Positions 45,120-57,440 of a stretch of 64,000 bases of DNA are shown here, in pieces; positions within the stretch are counted from its first letter, which is position 1; every line of letters begins with the position of its first letter. The position numbers and the translations under genes are program-made. This stretch comes from Athripsodes cinereus. Its lineage: Eukaryota; Arthropoda; Insecta; Trichoptera; Leptoceridae. Below the pieces are notes generated by a model, which had not been told where the DNA came from, searched no databases, and saw only the letters and a list, made by a program, of their open reading frames with translations. The DNA lies in the NCBI GenBank assembly GCA_947579605.1, contig OX388328.1, positions 9,093,684 to 9,157,683 on the forward strand, given 5' to 3'.

Positions 45120-46125
45120 TCACCATATTATATTGATGAAATCTAAACGTAACCAAATGAAACATATTTTATGTGGGTTAATATACGTAGCTTTAAACTA
45201 AAAAAATCATTAAGACATATATATACGAAATATAATTAATAAAATTAGTCGATTACTGTTACTATTGGGTTTCTGTTCGGTTGTGGTTGTTGGGTCGCCT
45301 CTCTGGCATATTCTGACATATTCTGTTTTTTCATTCATCTGGCTCTTTCATTGGCTCAATTGCGAGCTAGCCCTGACTCACTCTTTCGATGACTTAATTG
45401 CGAGCTCGCTCACTGACTCACTCACTCATGACATACATAAATCACTTTAACTATCTGCACAGACTGATATACTGACTCACTTGTTGTTTATTTTTGTTAT
45501 TGTCTAACATGATAAATTTATTGTTTCTCTGCCACAACACAGCCTTATGGCTAGTGTGGCTGTCATATTATTATGCATATTTTAATGTCTTTTGTTTGTA
45601 AATTTATGTAGTTGTGAACAATATTATTTGAATAAAGAATTATTGATAAATTGATACATTATTGATTACTCCGTTAATAAAAAGGGTAATATTATACACA
45701 AATTTAATCTCAAAAAGTAATAAACGATTCCTACGCACCTTTCAATTTTATTAAATTCGGAATTCATGATAAAAAAAATGAAATAATAATAAAAAGCAAG
45801 TAAAGTAAAGAAATAAGAACACGGGAATATAATTTGATTCACGTCAGAGCAAGATGAAAATTAAACAAAATTCAATTTAATAATGTGTTCGCGATACAAT
45901 AATACTCCGATATTAATAATGTAGGTATGGGGTGAATTGTAGGGATGGGATGTATACCTATTCATATTAACAAATAGTCTTTATAGTATTATTAACATTC
46001 GCATCCGCATTTTGTACAAGTCCAGAAAAAGTCAGCACAAGCAGATGTATATTTTGTGAAAAAGTGTGTAATGAAAGATTTGGATTAGTATGAATTAAAT
46101 TCATAGAAAAGCGATGGATGATACA
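45120..46125. other. Non-coding stretch
   Basis: Short direct repeats 'TTGCGAGCT' and 'CTGACTCACTC' lie at 45340-45430. No gene was seen. Confidence 0.4.
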
Positions 46126-46129
46126 TCTA

Positions 46130-46275
46130 GCTATCACGGCGTAGGCCAGAAATTGGGTAGTCAGAAAACACGCTCCCGCGTGGAATAAACATAGAACATA
46201 TTGTCTTCTCCGTATAATTAAACTTAGGATATGCGTGGAAAACCAAATCCCTGCTGAATTCCAGATGGTGCGGTA
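46130..46275 (-). repeat. Family B SINE-like repeat, diverged
   Basis: 'CTATCACGGCGTAGGCCAGA', 'AATTGGGTAGTCAGAAAACA', 'TGCGTGGAAAACCAAATCCC', 'TGCTGAATTCCAGATG'. Confidence 0.55.
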
Positions 46276-46279
46276 ATAA

Positions 46280-47125
46280 ATCTAGGTAGATATATCATGT
46301 TCAATTGAATCCAAAAAGAACAAACGGCGGAAGATGTAATCGGGAAAAATAGTGTCAATATTGCAAATACCCCCACTAGACAATATTGCTTTGGATGAAA
46401 TCGATTAAACAAGACAGATAAAGCGTAAATTTAGTAAAAGTGGTCTATTTTCTTTTTTTTTTTGTAATTCTTGTGCCATGGTAGATTCTCCTGATCTTGA
46501 ATAACACTCTGGCATTGGCTTCACAGTCTAATACTCAACTGAAACAGTTCTTCCAACATTGACGATCAGCATAGTATTCATGCAAATGCTTTTAAACTAG
46601 AATATAATACAATTGTTCAACATTGGACACGAATCAAGAATCGATTAGATGTCCGCAATTTGAAAGATGAATGTTCGTATCCGCATCAGCATTTACGCAC
46701 GTTCAAATACAATAGATATACGTCACACTACTAGTAGATATGGATGTAAATATTCAATATTGACAAAACCACTTCGTAAGAAATGTGAAAAAGAGCATAT
46801 TAAACATGTAGTATCTATAAATATATTTCTATTAAATATGTTATATTATATATAATATTCGGTGATGTAAATAATACTCGGCTGTAATGTATTTTACAAA
46901 ATACACTGTGATTTGCGAGCATGACAAAGAACAGTAACATTTTTTATATCATTTCCGATATTTTGTCCGTTTTTAAGCTCGTACAATACAAAATTATAAT
47001 CTAGTATTTTTCACCAATAAAATTATTTTGTTGAACTAGTATACTCGTAGTAAAATACATGATTATTGTCTTATTTCACAGCTATTTCTATCATCGTGTA
47101 TGGTTTGATAGGATTTTGTTCCATG
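46280..47125. other. AT-rich non-coding stretch
   Basis: Nothing was recognised. Confidence 0.4.
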
Positions 47126-47129
47126 AAGT

Positions 47130-47375
47130 CCCTGCCAAAGAATTTTACTGTTTTCTGCTCTTTTTTCGTAATTTTTTTTAGTGTCCTATAAAAAATAGTT
47201 ATTTGTAAAATATTACGCATTAAACATTTAACATCCTCAAATCGAGAGCGATGGGGTATGACCTAATGCTGAATGTTTTTTGTCTCGGAGAAGACGAGCT
47301 GCATATTTATTACATGTTGTTAGTCTACTTGCTACATGCTACCTCAAAAACAATGGGAGATGCCGTGATAAGAAA
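47130..47375 (+). repeat. Family B SINE-like repeat, diverged full length
   Basis: 'TCCCTGCCAAAGAATTTTAC', 'AGTGTCCTATAAAAAATAGT', 'TCGAGAGCGATGGGGTATGA', 'CGGAGAAGACGAGCTGCATA', 'TGTTAGTCTACTTGCTACAT', 'GGGAGATGCCGTGATAAG'. Confidence 0.65.
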
Positions 47376-47675
47376 ACACCAAACAGCCACGAAAAAGTGC
47401 ATACTGCAAATACTTTATATGTTATTGTTGTTCTAACAATGATTTGACTGATGAATTCTTGACATTCACAAGTATGTAATTCATTTCGACACTGTGACTA
47501 GAAAAAGAGCTGTGACTGCATGTACCATACCACATCTATTATAGCTTTTCTTCTTCTTTTTCGCATAGCAGGGGCGTATGCGTGTGTTAAACATTCAAAA
47601 TGTCAAGTCAGACATACTACTATTGAGAGTCTCTGGCAAACACAATAACAATACATCATATTAATACTGTGTACT

Positions 47676-47725
47676 CTGATGATGGGGGCGAAATACGAAA
47701 CGCGTCCTCTACGTGTGCGTCAAGA
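47676..47725 (+). repeat. Penelope-tail-like motif
   Basis: CTCTGATGATGGGGGCGAAA, TACGAAACGCGTCCTCTACG. The order CTGATGA ... GAAACGCGTC resembles ends of retroelements that carry hammerhead-like motifs. The expected stem between the blocks is not well formed here. Confidence 0.4.
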
Positions 47726-47734
47726 TGTTTATTC

Positions 47735-48080
47735 TATACAAATATTATGTTTACTGAAAAACACATTTCCCATTTGGTACAAATTGAATGCTGTTATATA
47801 GAAAGAATTGGTATTTCGTAAAATATATCATAATTCTATATGGGTCTTCTTGCCCTACTTGGGTCTAAGATACATTGCGCCTTAATGCTTTTTTCCCAAA
47901 TCTCTGTTACTTCTTAAATTTAAAAACTTCTGCCTTTTTGTATAAATAATAGTTTTGATACGTATTTAAAGACATACAAAGTTAATGTATTTTGGAAATA
48001 ATTGGAAAGATGTGGACACTTACAAAGTGAACACTTGCAATGGAAAGATTTTCTCCATAACGAATCGTCAGAGATTGCTT
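47735..48080. other. AT-rich non-coding stretch
   Basis: Nothing was recognised. Confidence 0.4.
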
Positions 48081-48084
48081 GAAT

Positions 48085-48200
48085 TAATTAGTAGTCTAAC
48101 GAGAATAAATCAACTTTCAATCCTGAAATATCGGGTTCGACTCCTCTCGTTACCGATCTATTCCGTCTTCACGACAAAAGTATATTTATTGCGTATTTTG
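48085..48200 (+). repeat. Possible tRNA-derived SINE head
   Basis: 'TTGAATTAATTAGTAGTCTA' could be an A-box region. 'ATCGGGTTCGACTCCTCTCG' is a good B box about 50 bp later, followed by 'TCTTCACGACAAAAG', reminiscent of SINE A 'CACGACACAAG'. Strongly diverged. Confidence 0.35.
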
Positions 48201-48204
48201 ATTA

Positions 48205-49135
48205 TGTCAGGGAGTGATTTCCGTATTAAAGATTTTCCTTAAAAAATAAATACGCAAAATATGAAATGACGAAAGAGTTTTGCCTTCAATCTGATTTCCT
48301 TAATCCGCAATAAAAGTTGTTTACAGAATCTGTTTTATGGACAAAAATGACGATACAATACGCAAAAAAAAGCACTAGGATTTTCATATATGTGTTACAG
48401 AATGAAATGATGGTACAGAAAATGAGTACAAAATGGTAAGGATAAAGTAAATCCATACATATTGTATATACCTACACATATCCTATTATATACCAGAACT
48501 TCAACAATACCAAAATGACTTTTATGCACAAAGAGACTTATAAAGTAAAGGGGAGGAGACGATGGTTTATTGAATATGAATAACAAAAAAGGGATGAATG
48601 CAACAGATAACATGGAGAATAAAAAAAATATAATGGAAGAATGGAAGAGAAATCAAAAGCAGCAAGACATTTAACAGAATAGAAATTGATAGTAATAAAA
48701 ATAACAATGAAGATATTGTTGATCGTGAATTTATCAAATATCGTTTTTTGCTCGGCTTGATTTGCGTCAAGAGAAATTCAAAATATTAAATAATGTCACA
48801 TGAAAGTGATCAAAAACGAAGGCCATACTTCATAATGGATCATTTTTACGACAGTGATATCAGATAGTTAGGAGTGTCTAGGAAATAGGTGGCTCCAAAG
48901 TAATGAAAATACTAATAACACTAACTCAAACTTTAAAGGATCTAATTGGCGACTCGATTCTTTCTATTGACTAACATTATTCAGATAATATGTATTTACT
49001 AGTCCAGATTCATTGAAACAGTAGGTCGAAAATACCTTTAATAGAAAATAATAAAAGAAGCATAATTTAAAAGATGAAAGATATATTCTCAAATCAACCA
49101 ATAAATCTTTTGTTTTATAATGAATCTGGATATGA
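48205..49135. other. AT-rich non-coding stretch
   Basis: Nothing was recognised. Confidence 0.4.
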
Positions 49136-49139
49136 AAAA

Positions 49140-49262
49140 TAAAACAAAAACACCTCACACACCCTCATAGTAAGCAACATGCCAACAAGTCGGCAGCGGA
49201 TGGAATCGAGCTCGGATCTCTCGATCGAAGGTCCAATACTCTACCATCAAGCTCCGACACCT
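49140..49262 (-). repeat. tRNA-derived SINE, tRNA-like head
   Basis: The minus strand begins GTGTCGGAGCTTGATGGTAG (A box), then ATTGGACCTTCGATCGAG (anticodon arm, TTC-like), then GAGCTCGATTCC (B box), then 'TGTTGGCATGTTGCTTACTA' and a T-rich body. Stem pairing is incomplete, so it is not a functional tRNA. Confidence 0.55.
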
Positions 49263-49269
49263 ATTGAAC

Positions 49270-50780
49270 TAAAAAATCACACGATTTCAAGAAGAAAATA
49301 TTGAAAAAAATGTGTACCTGAACAACGGCATATTTTAAAAAGCGGTTTAAATAAAACGATCCAAATTTTCTTCATATTTGGCGCAACACCAGCTTAAGTG
49401 TGTCAACAGATTTCCCTTGAAAACATAATGCGGTTCAATGAACCGATCAAAATAACAATAACAACAACAACAGGTAAAAGAAGAAGAAAATATGAAGAAT
49501 ATTAGTAGCAGAACACAAACAAACAACAGTAGGGTAAAAGGAGAAGAACAGGAAGAAAGGAACACAATACAGAACAAGCAAGCAGCAACATATGCATGGG
49601 CGATAAGAAGAGTTGTTTAGGGAATAAAAAAATAATATAGAAGGTATTATAATACAAGAAGGGAAAGAAAATCGAGAATTGTTTGAAGATAAAGAAGCAG
49701 TCGAAGACAGGTAGAAGAATGTATAGTAATTGAAAAATTCAAAAAAACAAATAATATTATATCAGAGATAGAAAACACATCGTACCTATAAGGATTACGT
49801 AGTATTATGGAGGGTGCACTCTTATAAAAGGATTTTGTTCTGCTAATTTAACTCTAATACAGACTTAGAGACGACTTATTGTTAAAAAAATATTGTACTG
49901 ATGCATTTCTTTTAAGTTTTGAGATATAATTTTTTGATACGATGAACCAATAAGAAATAAAATGTTATTCAAAATGGTATTGTTTCTATATAACACCGAC
50001 TGATAAGGATCTATTTTAAGAGTAAGGAATATTGACACAATGCTAGGTGCTTAAATAGAAATATATAAAATTAAATCCTTGATAGATCATCCGGGAAAGA
50101 TACAAGCGTCGCAAATTAATGTTGTTTTACTATTTGAATCAGATCTGAGAAAAAGATGGATTAAAAATTAAATTTATGAGGAGGTTTGATGTCCAACATT
50201 GGAATTAAAGTGACTAAATATAAAAATGGGAAATAAATCAAGGGAATTATAATTAAAAATGCAAATAATGCTGATATAGCAGGTAAGATAGGAAGATGTA
50301 AATACCCGCAATATTTTTAAGTCAAGAAGTTCAATTTAAGGGTAAGAGTTTACATACTTAGGGATGATTTCAATGGAGGGGTAAATTAGAAAGTAAAAGA
50401 AGTTTTCAAGAGGGTGAACTTATTAATGTTGAAATTTTTTGAAGATTGGAAGCATTAGGGGGGTTTCGGAAAACGAAAAATATACCACGCGATGTGAAAT
50501 TAAAAAATAATGGAGATATTTTCAGAAAAGAACCCAATGAGGTTTCGGAGTACATGTAACCCCGTAATAGTAAAAAAATATTAATCTTCAAAAACTCCAT
50601 CAGTTAAACTAACATTGTATTATTAACTTTAAATTGATATTTATTTCATAAATTATGAGTATCAATCTTAAGAATAACACAGTTATTCCAAAGACTATTC
50701 AAATTAAGAAAATATCTTAGACAGATAAAGAGAATATTTATTTGTGATTTCTCATGAACTACTGAGACGCAAACCAATTA
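49270..50780. other. AT- and purine-rich non-coding stretch
   Basis: No gene was seen. A CAACAACAACAAC-type patch lies near 49455. Confidence 0.4.
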
Positions 50781-50784
50781 CTAC

Positions 50785-50885
50785 AGACTGGAAAACCTCA
50801 GCGGGAGACGGGAGGAGTTGGAGGCGAGGGCTGATGCGAGGCCAAGGTTCGAAATGAGCTGTAGGGCCATCGAAGAAGAAGAAAT
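50785..50885 (+). pseudogene. Probable LINE 3' terminus
   Basis: 'ACTGGAAAACCTCAGCGGGA', 'GACGGGAGGAGTTGG', 'GCTGTAGGGCCATCGAAGAA', with an AAGAAGAAGAA end. GC-rich island, typical of LINE 3' ends, but no clear protein motif. Confidence 0.4.
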
Positions 50886-50959
50886 GTTCTACTACAAATG
50901 ATGGGATAAAAAGCATGATGTGAAAATACAAGTCATCTTACATATCTCACAAAAAATAA

Positions 50960-51105
50960 GATGCTCAGGACCTCATTACTGCTGCATTAAGGAGGTGAAT
51001 GTTTTACATGTTTATTACATGCAGCATACAAACTCTAGCTTGTTTATTATAAGTGGTTATTCCATATGCCACCCCACTTGTGGCAGATACCATAATTGTA
51101 TACAT
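50960..51105 (+). repeat. Family B SINE-like repeat, diverged
   Basis: 'AATGTTTTACATGTTTATTA', 'CATGCAGCATACAAACTC', 'GCCACCCCACTTGTGGCAGA', 'TACCATAATTGTATA'. Confidence 0.55.
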
Positions 51106-51109
51106 TTTT

Positions 51110-52535
51110 GTCGAAGTTTGTCAGAATATTCATTGTTAGGAATTAATATGATTTTGTATTTTTTAGTGTCCAATGTATATTTGTGTTTTTCTGGCTGTTT
51201 TATGTAATGTATGGAATACTTTTTCTGTCAACTATATATATACAACTGTGTATAATGTAGGCATGTTGAGATGACCGGAATGTTAGGTACCTATCTTTTT
51301 AAAATTAATTGTGGCGCATGGTATTGGATGATAGCTGATCTCTGAAAGATTAACCTTTTTTCTTACTTTATTTATGTAGTTATTGTCTGTTTTGTGCTTC
51401 TATATTTATAAAATAAAATAAAAACTTTATTGTTATGCAATAGGCTCTCATGCCGTAAAATGTAGTAATAAATAAATATATGTTTAAATATATTTATTTA
51501 TTTATTAAAACAATAAACGGCAAAAGCCTTTTACATGATAGATCTCAATTCAATACAACATACAAACATTAACAAATTATAAAAAGACACTTAAAATATC
51601 TGAATACAACAAAAAAAAAATATAAATCGAATAGATTTTCATTACTTATGCGGTGTACTAGAAATTTTATCATCTATTCTAACAGAAAATTCGAAAATTT
51701 ACAGAAAATAAGACGAAAAATACTGTCCAGATTACTTACGTATATGATGTATTTAGTGGGAATTCTATTAGATATAAAATCAGATATCGTTACAATATCT
51801 AAATGGAGGCATTATGTGTTATGTGCATGTCCGTATCGGACGACAAAACATAAGGGAGCATTCAAGACGTGCTTACTACAGCTTAAAACGTTAAAACCCC
51901 ACCAAGCACTCATATGCTCCCGCAAATGTAAAATCAATTTCGACAAAATCACCGCCTTCTTTGATCCCGGGCATCTAAAGTGCTTTTTGCGAGTACAGGC
52001 GTACTGTAAATGTTAAGTGGTTACCAATGAGAAGGGGGCGAGTCAAATAAAAGTATTTTCATTTTATCAAGTCCAAAATACCTAAGTGGCTAAGAAGTAA
52101 AATTACTCGCTGCATTTATTCAACATAAAAATTTAAAGGTTTGTTTTTAGTGTGTTGATTATCTTATGTAACCATTTTTTAACTGCAATAAGGAATGTTT
52201 TACATACTACAAAGTAGAGAACGTCCGTTTATTTTCGACGTGAAGGAAAGCAAAAGTTCGGCGACTACCTAATACAAATAGTTTTTTAAATGTTTAGTTC
52301 ACATTAAGAATGTCCAGATTTGATTCCAAACGAAATTCTTCTGATATTTTGAAATTATTTCTCGTACGTTCCTTGTAATCAGGATATTATCTTTAGTTTG
52401 CAAATATTTATACTAATTTCTTCACAATTATCGTTAAAATATTTTCTAATGACAAGGATTCGTGTTATTTAGATTGAGCTTTTTACTTTTGATATCCAGG
52501 ACTGTTGTTAATTTGGAAAACGCATTAAATAATTA
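51110..52535. other. Non-coding stretch with one 122-codon frame
   Basis: 51415-51620 looks like two LINE tails on the minus strand (AACTTTATTGTTATGCAATA; TTATTTATTTATTAAAACAA). The frame at 51648-52016 starts with ATG and ends ...VQAYCKC; the second half is GC-richer and Cys/Lys-rich. It follows the LINE tail directly, so it is more likely part of that element's antisense 3' region than a gene. Confidence 0.35.
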
Positions 52536-52540
52536 GGTAA

Positions 52541-52645
52541 TTTTTTTTAAAAATATATATCTGGGTTTTGTTATAAACCCAAATACAACCTTATACACCT
52601 TTCATAGTACGCTAAAAGCTTGTGTCGTGAAAGGGGAGTTTGCCG
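52541..52645 (-). mobile_element. SINE A, head-truncated copy
   Basis: T-run, 'AAATATATATCTGGGTTTTG', 'TTATAAACCCAAATACAACC', 'GCTTGTGTCGTGAAAGGGGA', 'GTTTGCCG', after which the similarity ends. The tRNA-like head is missing. Confidence 0.8.
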
Positions 52646-52656
52646 AAACCGAAATT

Positions 52657-52738
52657 GAAACGAGTGTTTTTTTCTACTATAGATAATAAATCGAAAGAGA
52701 GACGTCTTCTGACTTATTAGTCAAAAGAAACACTTGTT
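52657..52738. repeat. Family C motif, copy 2
   Basis: 'GAGTGTTTTTTTCTACTATA', 'AATCGAAAGAGAGACGTCTT' parallels 30419-30482. The ends GAGTGTTTTTTTC / AAAGAAACACTTG are roughly inverted. It abuts the truncated SINE A. Confidence 0.5.
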
Positions 52739-52739
52739 G

Positions 52740-53125
52740 CAATTCACCTAATCATGGAATTCAACTTTGTGTCCGCAGACACAACAAATACATAAAAGAA
52801 ATTGGACTCGTATTCTTTCCCCGTTGCAACCAAAGGCATTCGAGAGAAGAAAGTAAGATTGAGTGCGAAGGGTGGAAAAAATATTGAATGACGACGGAAA
52901 GTCTATTGGTGAAATGCGTGGCAGTAGTGATGCATTCCGAAGGGGGATTAAAGATCTTGATATCAAATTCAATAGACATGAGGAGTGTGTAATATCAATA
53001 ATAATTTATATACATACAAGTAGGACAAACGAAGCAGGGTTACTACAGCTAGTACGAAAAAAAGAAATAGCCACAGAGATATATTGTACTACTTTGTAAA
53101 ATAATATGAGGCATGCCACCCATTC
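52740..53125. other. Non-coding stretch
   Basis: A 78-codon frame (52863-53099) and two antisense frames overlap. MRRVEKILNDDGKSIGEMRG... is unremarkable. I see no recognised gene. Confidence 0.35.
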
Positions 53126-53128
53126 TTA

Positions 53129-53321
53129 TTTTTTTTTTTTTTTTTTAAAAAGATATATCTGGGTTTTTGTTATAATTGTTATAAACCCAAATACAACCTT
53201 ATACACCTTTCACAGTAAGCTACTAAAAGCTTGTGTCGTGAAAGGGGAGTTTGCCAGCACCTGGGATCGAACCACGGACCCGCTGTTCACGAGGCCGAGA
53301 CACTACCCCCAGGCTACCGAC
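53129..53321 (-). mobile_element. SINE A, complete copy
   Basis: Poly-T at 53129-53146, the family body, B box (GGGATCGAACC on plus) and the head ending CCAGGCTACCGA. A 10 bp insertion duplicates 'TTGTTATAA'. The flanks CATTCTTATT and CATTTTAATT agree at 8 of 10 positions, a probable target duplication. Confidence 0.88.
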
Positions 53322-53329
53322 ATTTTAAT

Positions 53330-54120
53330 TTTAATAGATCTGTTTTTATGGCGTCGAGATCTCCTGAGACTCAGAGCTCCAACCACCTCGATATTTTTTC
53401 GGAGGTCTTCCAGGCTGGCGAGTTCCCGTTGGCATGTTGTTTGCGCTGCTGATTGTGTTATTTATTCATTCATGACGGAGTTGATTTCGGAGAATGCAGG
53501 AGACCGGAGGACTAGGAAAGCCAGACAAAAAATGTGATCAAAGCGAGGGTGAAGGAGAAGAAAAGTCTTGGATGCCAGATTTCCAAGTCCAACGGAGATG
53601 ACAATTTGAATATGTATTTTACATTATAGTGAAATCGTTGGCAACTTTGCTTGTGGGAGATATCGTAATGAAGTACAATAGATAACACATGCATACATCT
53701 TCCCCTCGTCTTATATGGGACATGGAAATATATAAATATTTCATGACATTCTTTGAGAAGTCTGTAAAATGGAATAGGTCATCCACTCGCTGCAGCAAGT
53801 TTTTCGGTTTCGTTTTTAACATATCGTCGTTGCATATTAAAAAAGGAACATGTGAATTCATAAACATTTTGACATTACCAGATTAAATTGCTTATAATGA
53901 CATCATAACCATTTTATAAAGTGATTCTTAGTATCAAATATTAAAATTCAATACTTAAAGAATAATATCACATGTCAATAAAAAGTCCAAACTACAATTT
54001 TAATGCCTTAATGAACAGTTTTAAAAGAGTATGCCTAAATTAAAATGTGTGCACATGTCTCTTTTTGAATATGCAACGACGATATTCTTCATCTTTATTT
54101 CAGCCGCGATGATTCCGTCC
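53330..54120. other. Non-coding stretch
   Basis: A GC-richer patch at 53340-53520 has no known motif. A family B scrap ('CTTTGCTTGTGGGAGATATC', 'GTAATGAAGTA') lies at 53650-53680. Otherwise nothing. Confidence 0.4.
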
Positions 54121-54124
54121 AAAC

Positions 54125-54215
54125 TTAATGTCTTGACACGAAGAGAACAACTTGTATGCCTTTTAGATACAGTAACAAGTCCAATGGATACTACATTTTT
54201 GTGAAATGTCGAGAT
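54125..54215 (+). repeat. Family B SINE-like repeat, partial
   Basis: 'TTAATGTCTTGACACGAAGA', 'GAACAACTTGTATGCC', 'CAAGTCCAATGGATACTACA', 'TTTTTGTGAAATGTCGAGAT'. Confidence 0.5.
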
Positions 54216-54219
54216 GCGA

Positions 54220-55510
54220 GTAAAAGTTCATTTTTATCTACCTCTTTTCACATCAAATTCAAATATCAATCCCGGTAACAGAAGGAACTTCGGCTTCACA
54301 TTCCACAATAATAATTCTTCAGAACATTCTGAAATTAAAATGAAAATTAAAAAAAAAAAGTTTTATACGACAAGAAAGCGAGAAAGTGAAACTTGTCCCA
54401 GACAGACAGATTGAACGACTAGACGGTAGAGAACTACATTAATATGTATATATATCATGATAGAAAATGAAAGTGAGGGACTTGATGCACATGGCATAAA
54501 ATAGAAGTCCTATTGTATGGATGTCAACAGGCTGACGCATCTACCTTCCTACTTGTATATCAGGGATAAGTAGAATGTGGTTTCTCTTCAATTAGAACCC
54601 CATAGAATGTCTATAAGCAAACATGGAATGTGAAAAGTAGCACGAATGAACTACAAAAGAAGTGCATTCACAAGATTATCCCAGTATCAGCACAAAGATA
54701 GATGCAGAGGGCAAATGATCATGAAGTTTTTGAAGAATTTTTGTCAGCATTCAACAGATGACTGACTAAAGATTGAATTTGTTAAATTGCGTTTTTACTT
54801 TATCATACTTCTTCCTTCGCAGCCAAAGTCACCATTCTCAAGAATCTAAAGCTTAAGATAAATTATTATTAAGCTGCGTCGCTCAAAAGAAGCAAACGTG
54901 AGGGGACGGCTAAAATTATGTCTATTGATATAGCGAAAGCCATTAACAAAAGACATAACAAATTACAATCTAGCGAAAGATTGACACACAGTTGATGAAA
55001 ATAGTTTAATAACACAAAATTTGGAATATTTGTTTCATTAAAACAATAAATTATAATTAAAACTAGCAATGAAAAAAAAAATTCAAAATTCAAACAAATG
55101 TTTTCTTATAAATACTAAAAATTCATTTAGTTAGACTAAATGTTTGCCCATCTCTGTTTTTTTTCCGATAAAATATATAATAGGTGCAAGGAGAAGCGAT
55201 AGTACTCCATGCTTCACTACCCACGTCATTTTTCAACGTGGAGACTTGAGAAGAAATAGAAAAGAAGGGTATTGAGGAGGAGGAGTAGATATAATGTACC
55301 TTTATATTATTATGCACTGGAGCTTCGGGTATATACTGCAAGGGTGCATGCAACCCGAAAACAACCCCAAACGTATTGAAATACTGTGAATGTTAGTAAA
55401 ACAGTAAATACTGCAAACGAAAAGAACTCATGTGTAAGTTGTAGAGGAGTCCCTCAATAGAATATGTCTCCATCAACGTACATACAACTATTCCTACTAT
55501 ACCATATTAT
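54220..55510. other. AT-rich non-coding stretch
   Basis: I see no supported gene or RNA here. Small frames on both strands overlap one another. Confidence 0.4.
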
Positions 55511-55516
55511 GAGTTC

Positions 55517-55641
55517 GTCAGTAGCCTGGAGGAAGAGTCTCGGCCTCGTGAATAAGGGGTCCGTGGTTCGATACCAGGTGCCGGTAAACTTCCCTCTCAC
55601 GACACAAGCTTTTAGTAGCTTACTGTGAAAGGTGTATAAGG
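55517..55641 (+). mobile_element. SINE A, tail-truncated copy
   Basis: 'GTCAGTAGCCTGGAGGAAGA' head, 'CTCGTGAATAAGGGGTCCGT', B box GGTTCGATACC, 'CTCACGACACAAGCTTTTAG', 'GTGAAAGGTGTATAAGG', then divergence. It is one of the best-preserved heads. Confidence 0.85.
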
Positions 55642-55649
55642 AATTTATA

Positions 55650-56490
55650 TTTAAAAATAAGATTATATAGTTGTTATCTGTCTTGTGCTTTGTTAAATGA
55701 TTGATCAAAGTAGATTTACAATAAATTACGAAAAAGTAAAACTTTTTGACAGTGAAATGTCATTATATAAGTGTTTTAAGTTCAATCAAACAATATGATG
55801 ATTACAAGATAATGTATTACAAAAAATCTTTTCAAAAGGTGTGTAGAGGGCAGGTGAAACGAAAAGGATGTAATACAAAAAAACATTATTTTTCCAAGAA
55901 AAACACTTGCGATTTATAAATTTAATTTGATATTGGAATGAGATGATGTAACCAAGCGGATAAAATATAATATTACGGGAAATTTTATACTGGTGTTTAT
56001 TGTATGTATTTATTTATGTGGGTTCAATTTGAATTTTTTTTATTACCATACAGTGACACGCATTAAAAAAAATCAGTTTACTGCCGTGTAGTCCACAACA
56101 GAAATAGGTCCATCAAGGTGGGGCGCTAGAGGTGAGGCACAGTTTGAAGTGCACTGTCTCTAGGAATCTCAGCCAATGTAGATCCTTAAGCAGAAGTGTG
56201 ATGTGGCAGCACTTGTTTTAATGGGAAATATCGTCATGGTATGAATGAATAAAAAACTTGTATAATTTGCAATTCACTAACCATTTCATGCAATCCACTA
56301 GTTATTCTAGTAATGAGAGATGCCGTGATGGTAAAGACATGCATATATCGTTAAATTTTATTAAAAACTATATGAATCAAAATATAATACGATTTATTGA
56401 TTGAGTTGACATTTATTTTGTAAAACTCCATACCAATTTATGGTAATTAACAACCTGTCAGTTATACTATATTTATCCTAGTTTCTACTT
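55650..56490. other. Non-coding stretch
   Basis: Two family B scraps ending 'AAATATCGTCATGGTATGAA' (56228) and 'GAGATGCCGTGATGGTAAAG' (56317). Nothing else was recognised. Confidence 0.4.
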
Positions 56491-56497
56491 ATAAAGT

Positions 56498-56930
56498 CTT
56501 TGTCAAACCCAAAAGAACAAAAAAGAATTTGACAGTGACTTTGTCAAACCCAAAAGAACAAAAAAGAATTTGACTATGACTTTGTCAAACCCAAAAGAAC
56601 AAAAAAGAATTTGACTGTTACTTTGTCAAACCCAAAAGAACAAAAAAGAATTTGACAATGACTTTGTCAAAACCAAAAGAACAAAAAAGAATGTGACAAT
56701 GACATTGTCAAACCCAAAAGAACAAAAAAGAATTTGACAATGACTTTGTCAAACACAAAAGAACAAAAAAAATGACTATGACTTTGTCAAACCCAAAAGA
56801 ACAAAAAAGAATTTGACAATGACTTTGTCAAACCCAAAAGAACAAAAAAGAATTTTACAATGACTTTGTCAAACCCAAAAGAACAAAAAAGAATTTGACA
56901 ATGACTTTGTAAGTCGAAACCAGGTTACTG
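56498..56930 (+). repeat. 41 bp tandem array, 10 full copies, ending in a Penelope-like motif
   Basis: Copies of CTTTGTCAAACCCAAAAGAA + CAAAAAAGAATTTGACAATGA start at 56498, 56539, 56580, 56621, 56662, 56703, 56744, 56782, 56823 and 56864, with spacing of 41 bp (one of 38). A partial 11th copy at 56905 runs into GTAAGTCGAAACCAGGTTAC. Each unit contains GTCAAA...TTTGAC and TTTGAC...GTCAAA short inverted repeats. The closing motif is shared with 32146-32190. Confidence 0.95.
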
Positions 56931-56934
56931 ACTA

Positions 56935-57435
56935 TTATTATTAATAAATACAGTAAAACTTAAAACATTGTGTTTGTTTACATACATTTAGGTATAATAC
57001 GATTTTTCTACCCACTGACCTTACAAGAGATGCACATAGAAAATTAACCATATAGATAAAAACCACGTAAGGCACATGAAAAAACATTTTTAAAACATGC
57101 CGAAACGAATCATAGGTATATGCCAAAATTGGAATTCTCTAAATTAGATTTTCATACACTTACATAGCTCAAATCAAATTCAATGTTCACCCACCATAAA
57201 CCGCTTGAAGAACGTAAGGTAACGGGAAGGTAAATTTGATTTAGATATAATAAATAATATCCCAGACATTTTTTAACGTAAATATAAATATTATACTCAA
57301 CATCAATAAAAATTCTGCCGAAGTGCAAATGTTTTATTTATTTTTGACATTGAAATTAAATTCGTACTAACTGAAATCCCTTTGAACAGTACATCGTATA
57401 AGTTTTCAGTTTTTTATCATTATTTTTAACTTATT
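56935..57435. other. AT-rich non-coding stretch
   Basis: Nothing was recognised. Confidence 0.4.
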
Positions 57436-57440
57436 TTTTT

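Noticed and set aside
51648..52016. 122-codon frame as a new gene
   Set aside because: It directly follows a LINE-tail-like sequence in antisense orientation and shows no family motif, so it is more likely repeat sequence.
53106..53537. 143-codon open frame, the second longest in the window
   Set aside because: Its first 70 codons are the antisense of SINE A (poly-T gives poly-Phe), so it is a repeat shadow rather than a gene.
56498..56930. CRISPR array reading of the 41 bp repeat
   Set aside because: Units are contiguous with no unique spacers, and the genome is eukaryotic.
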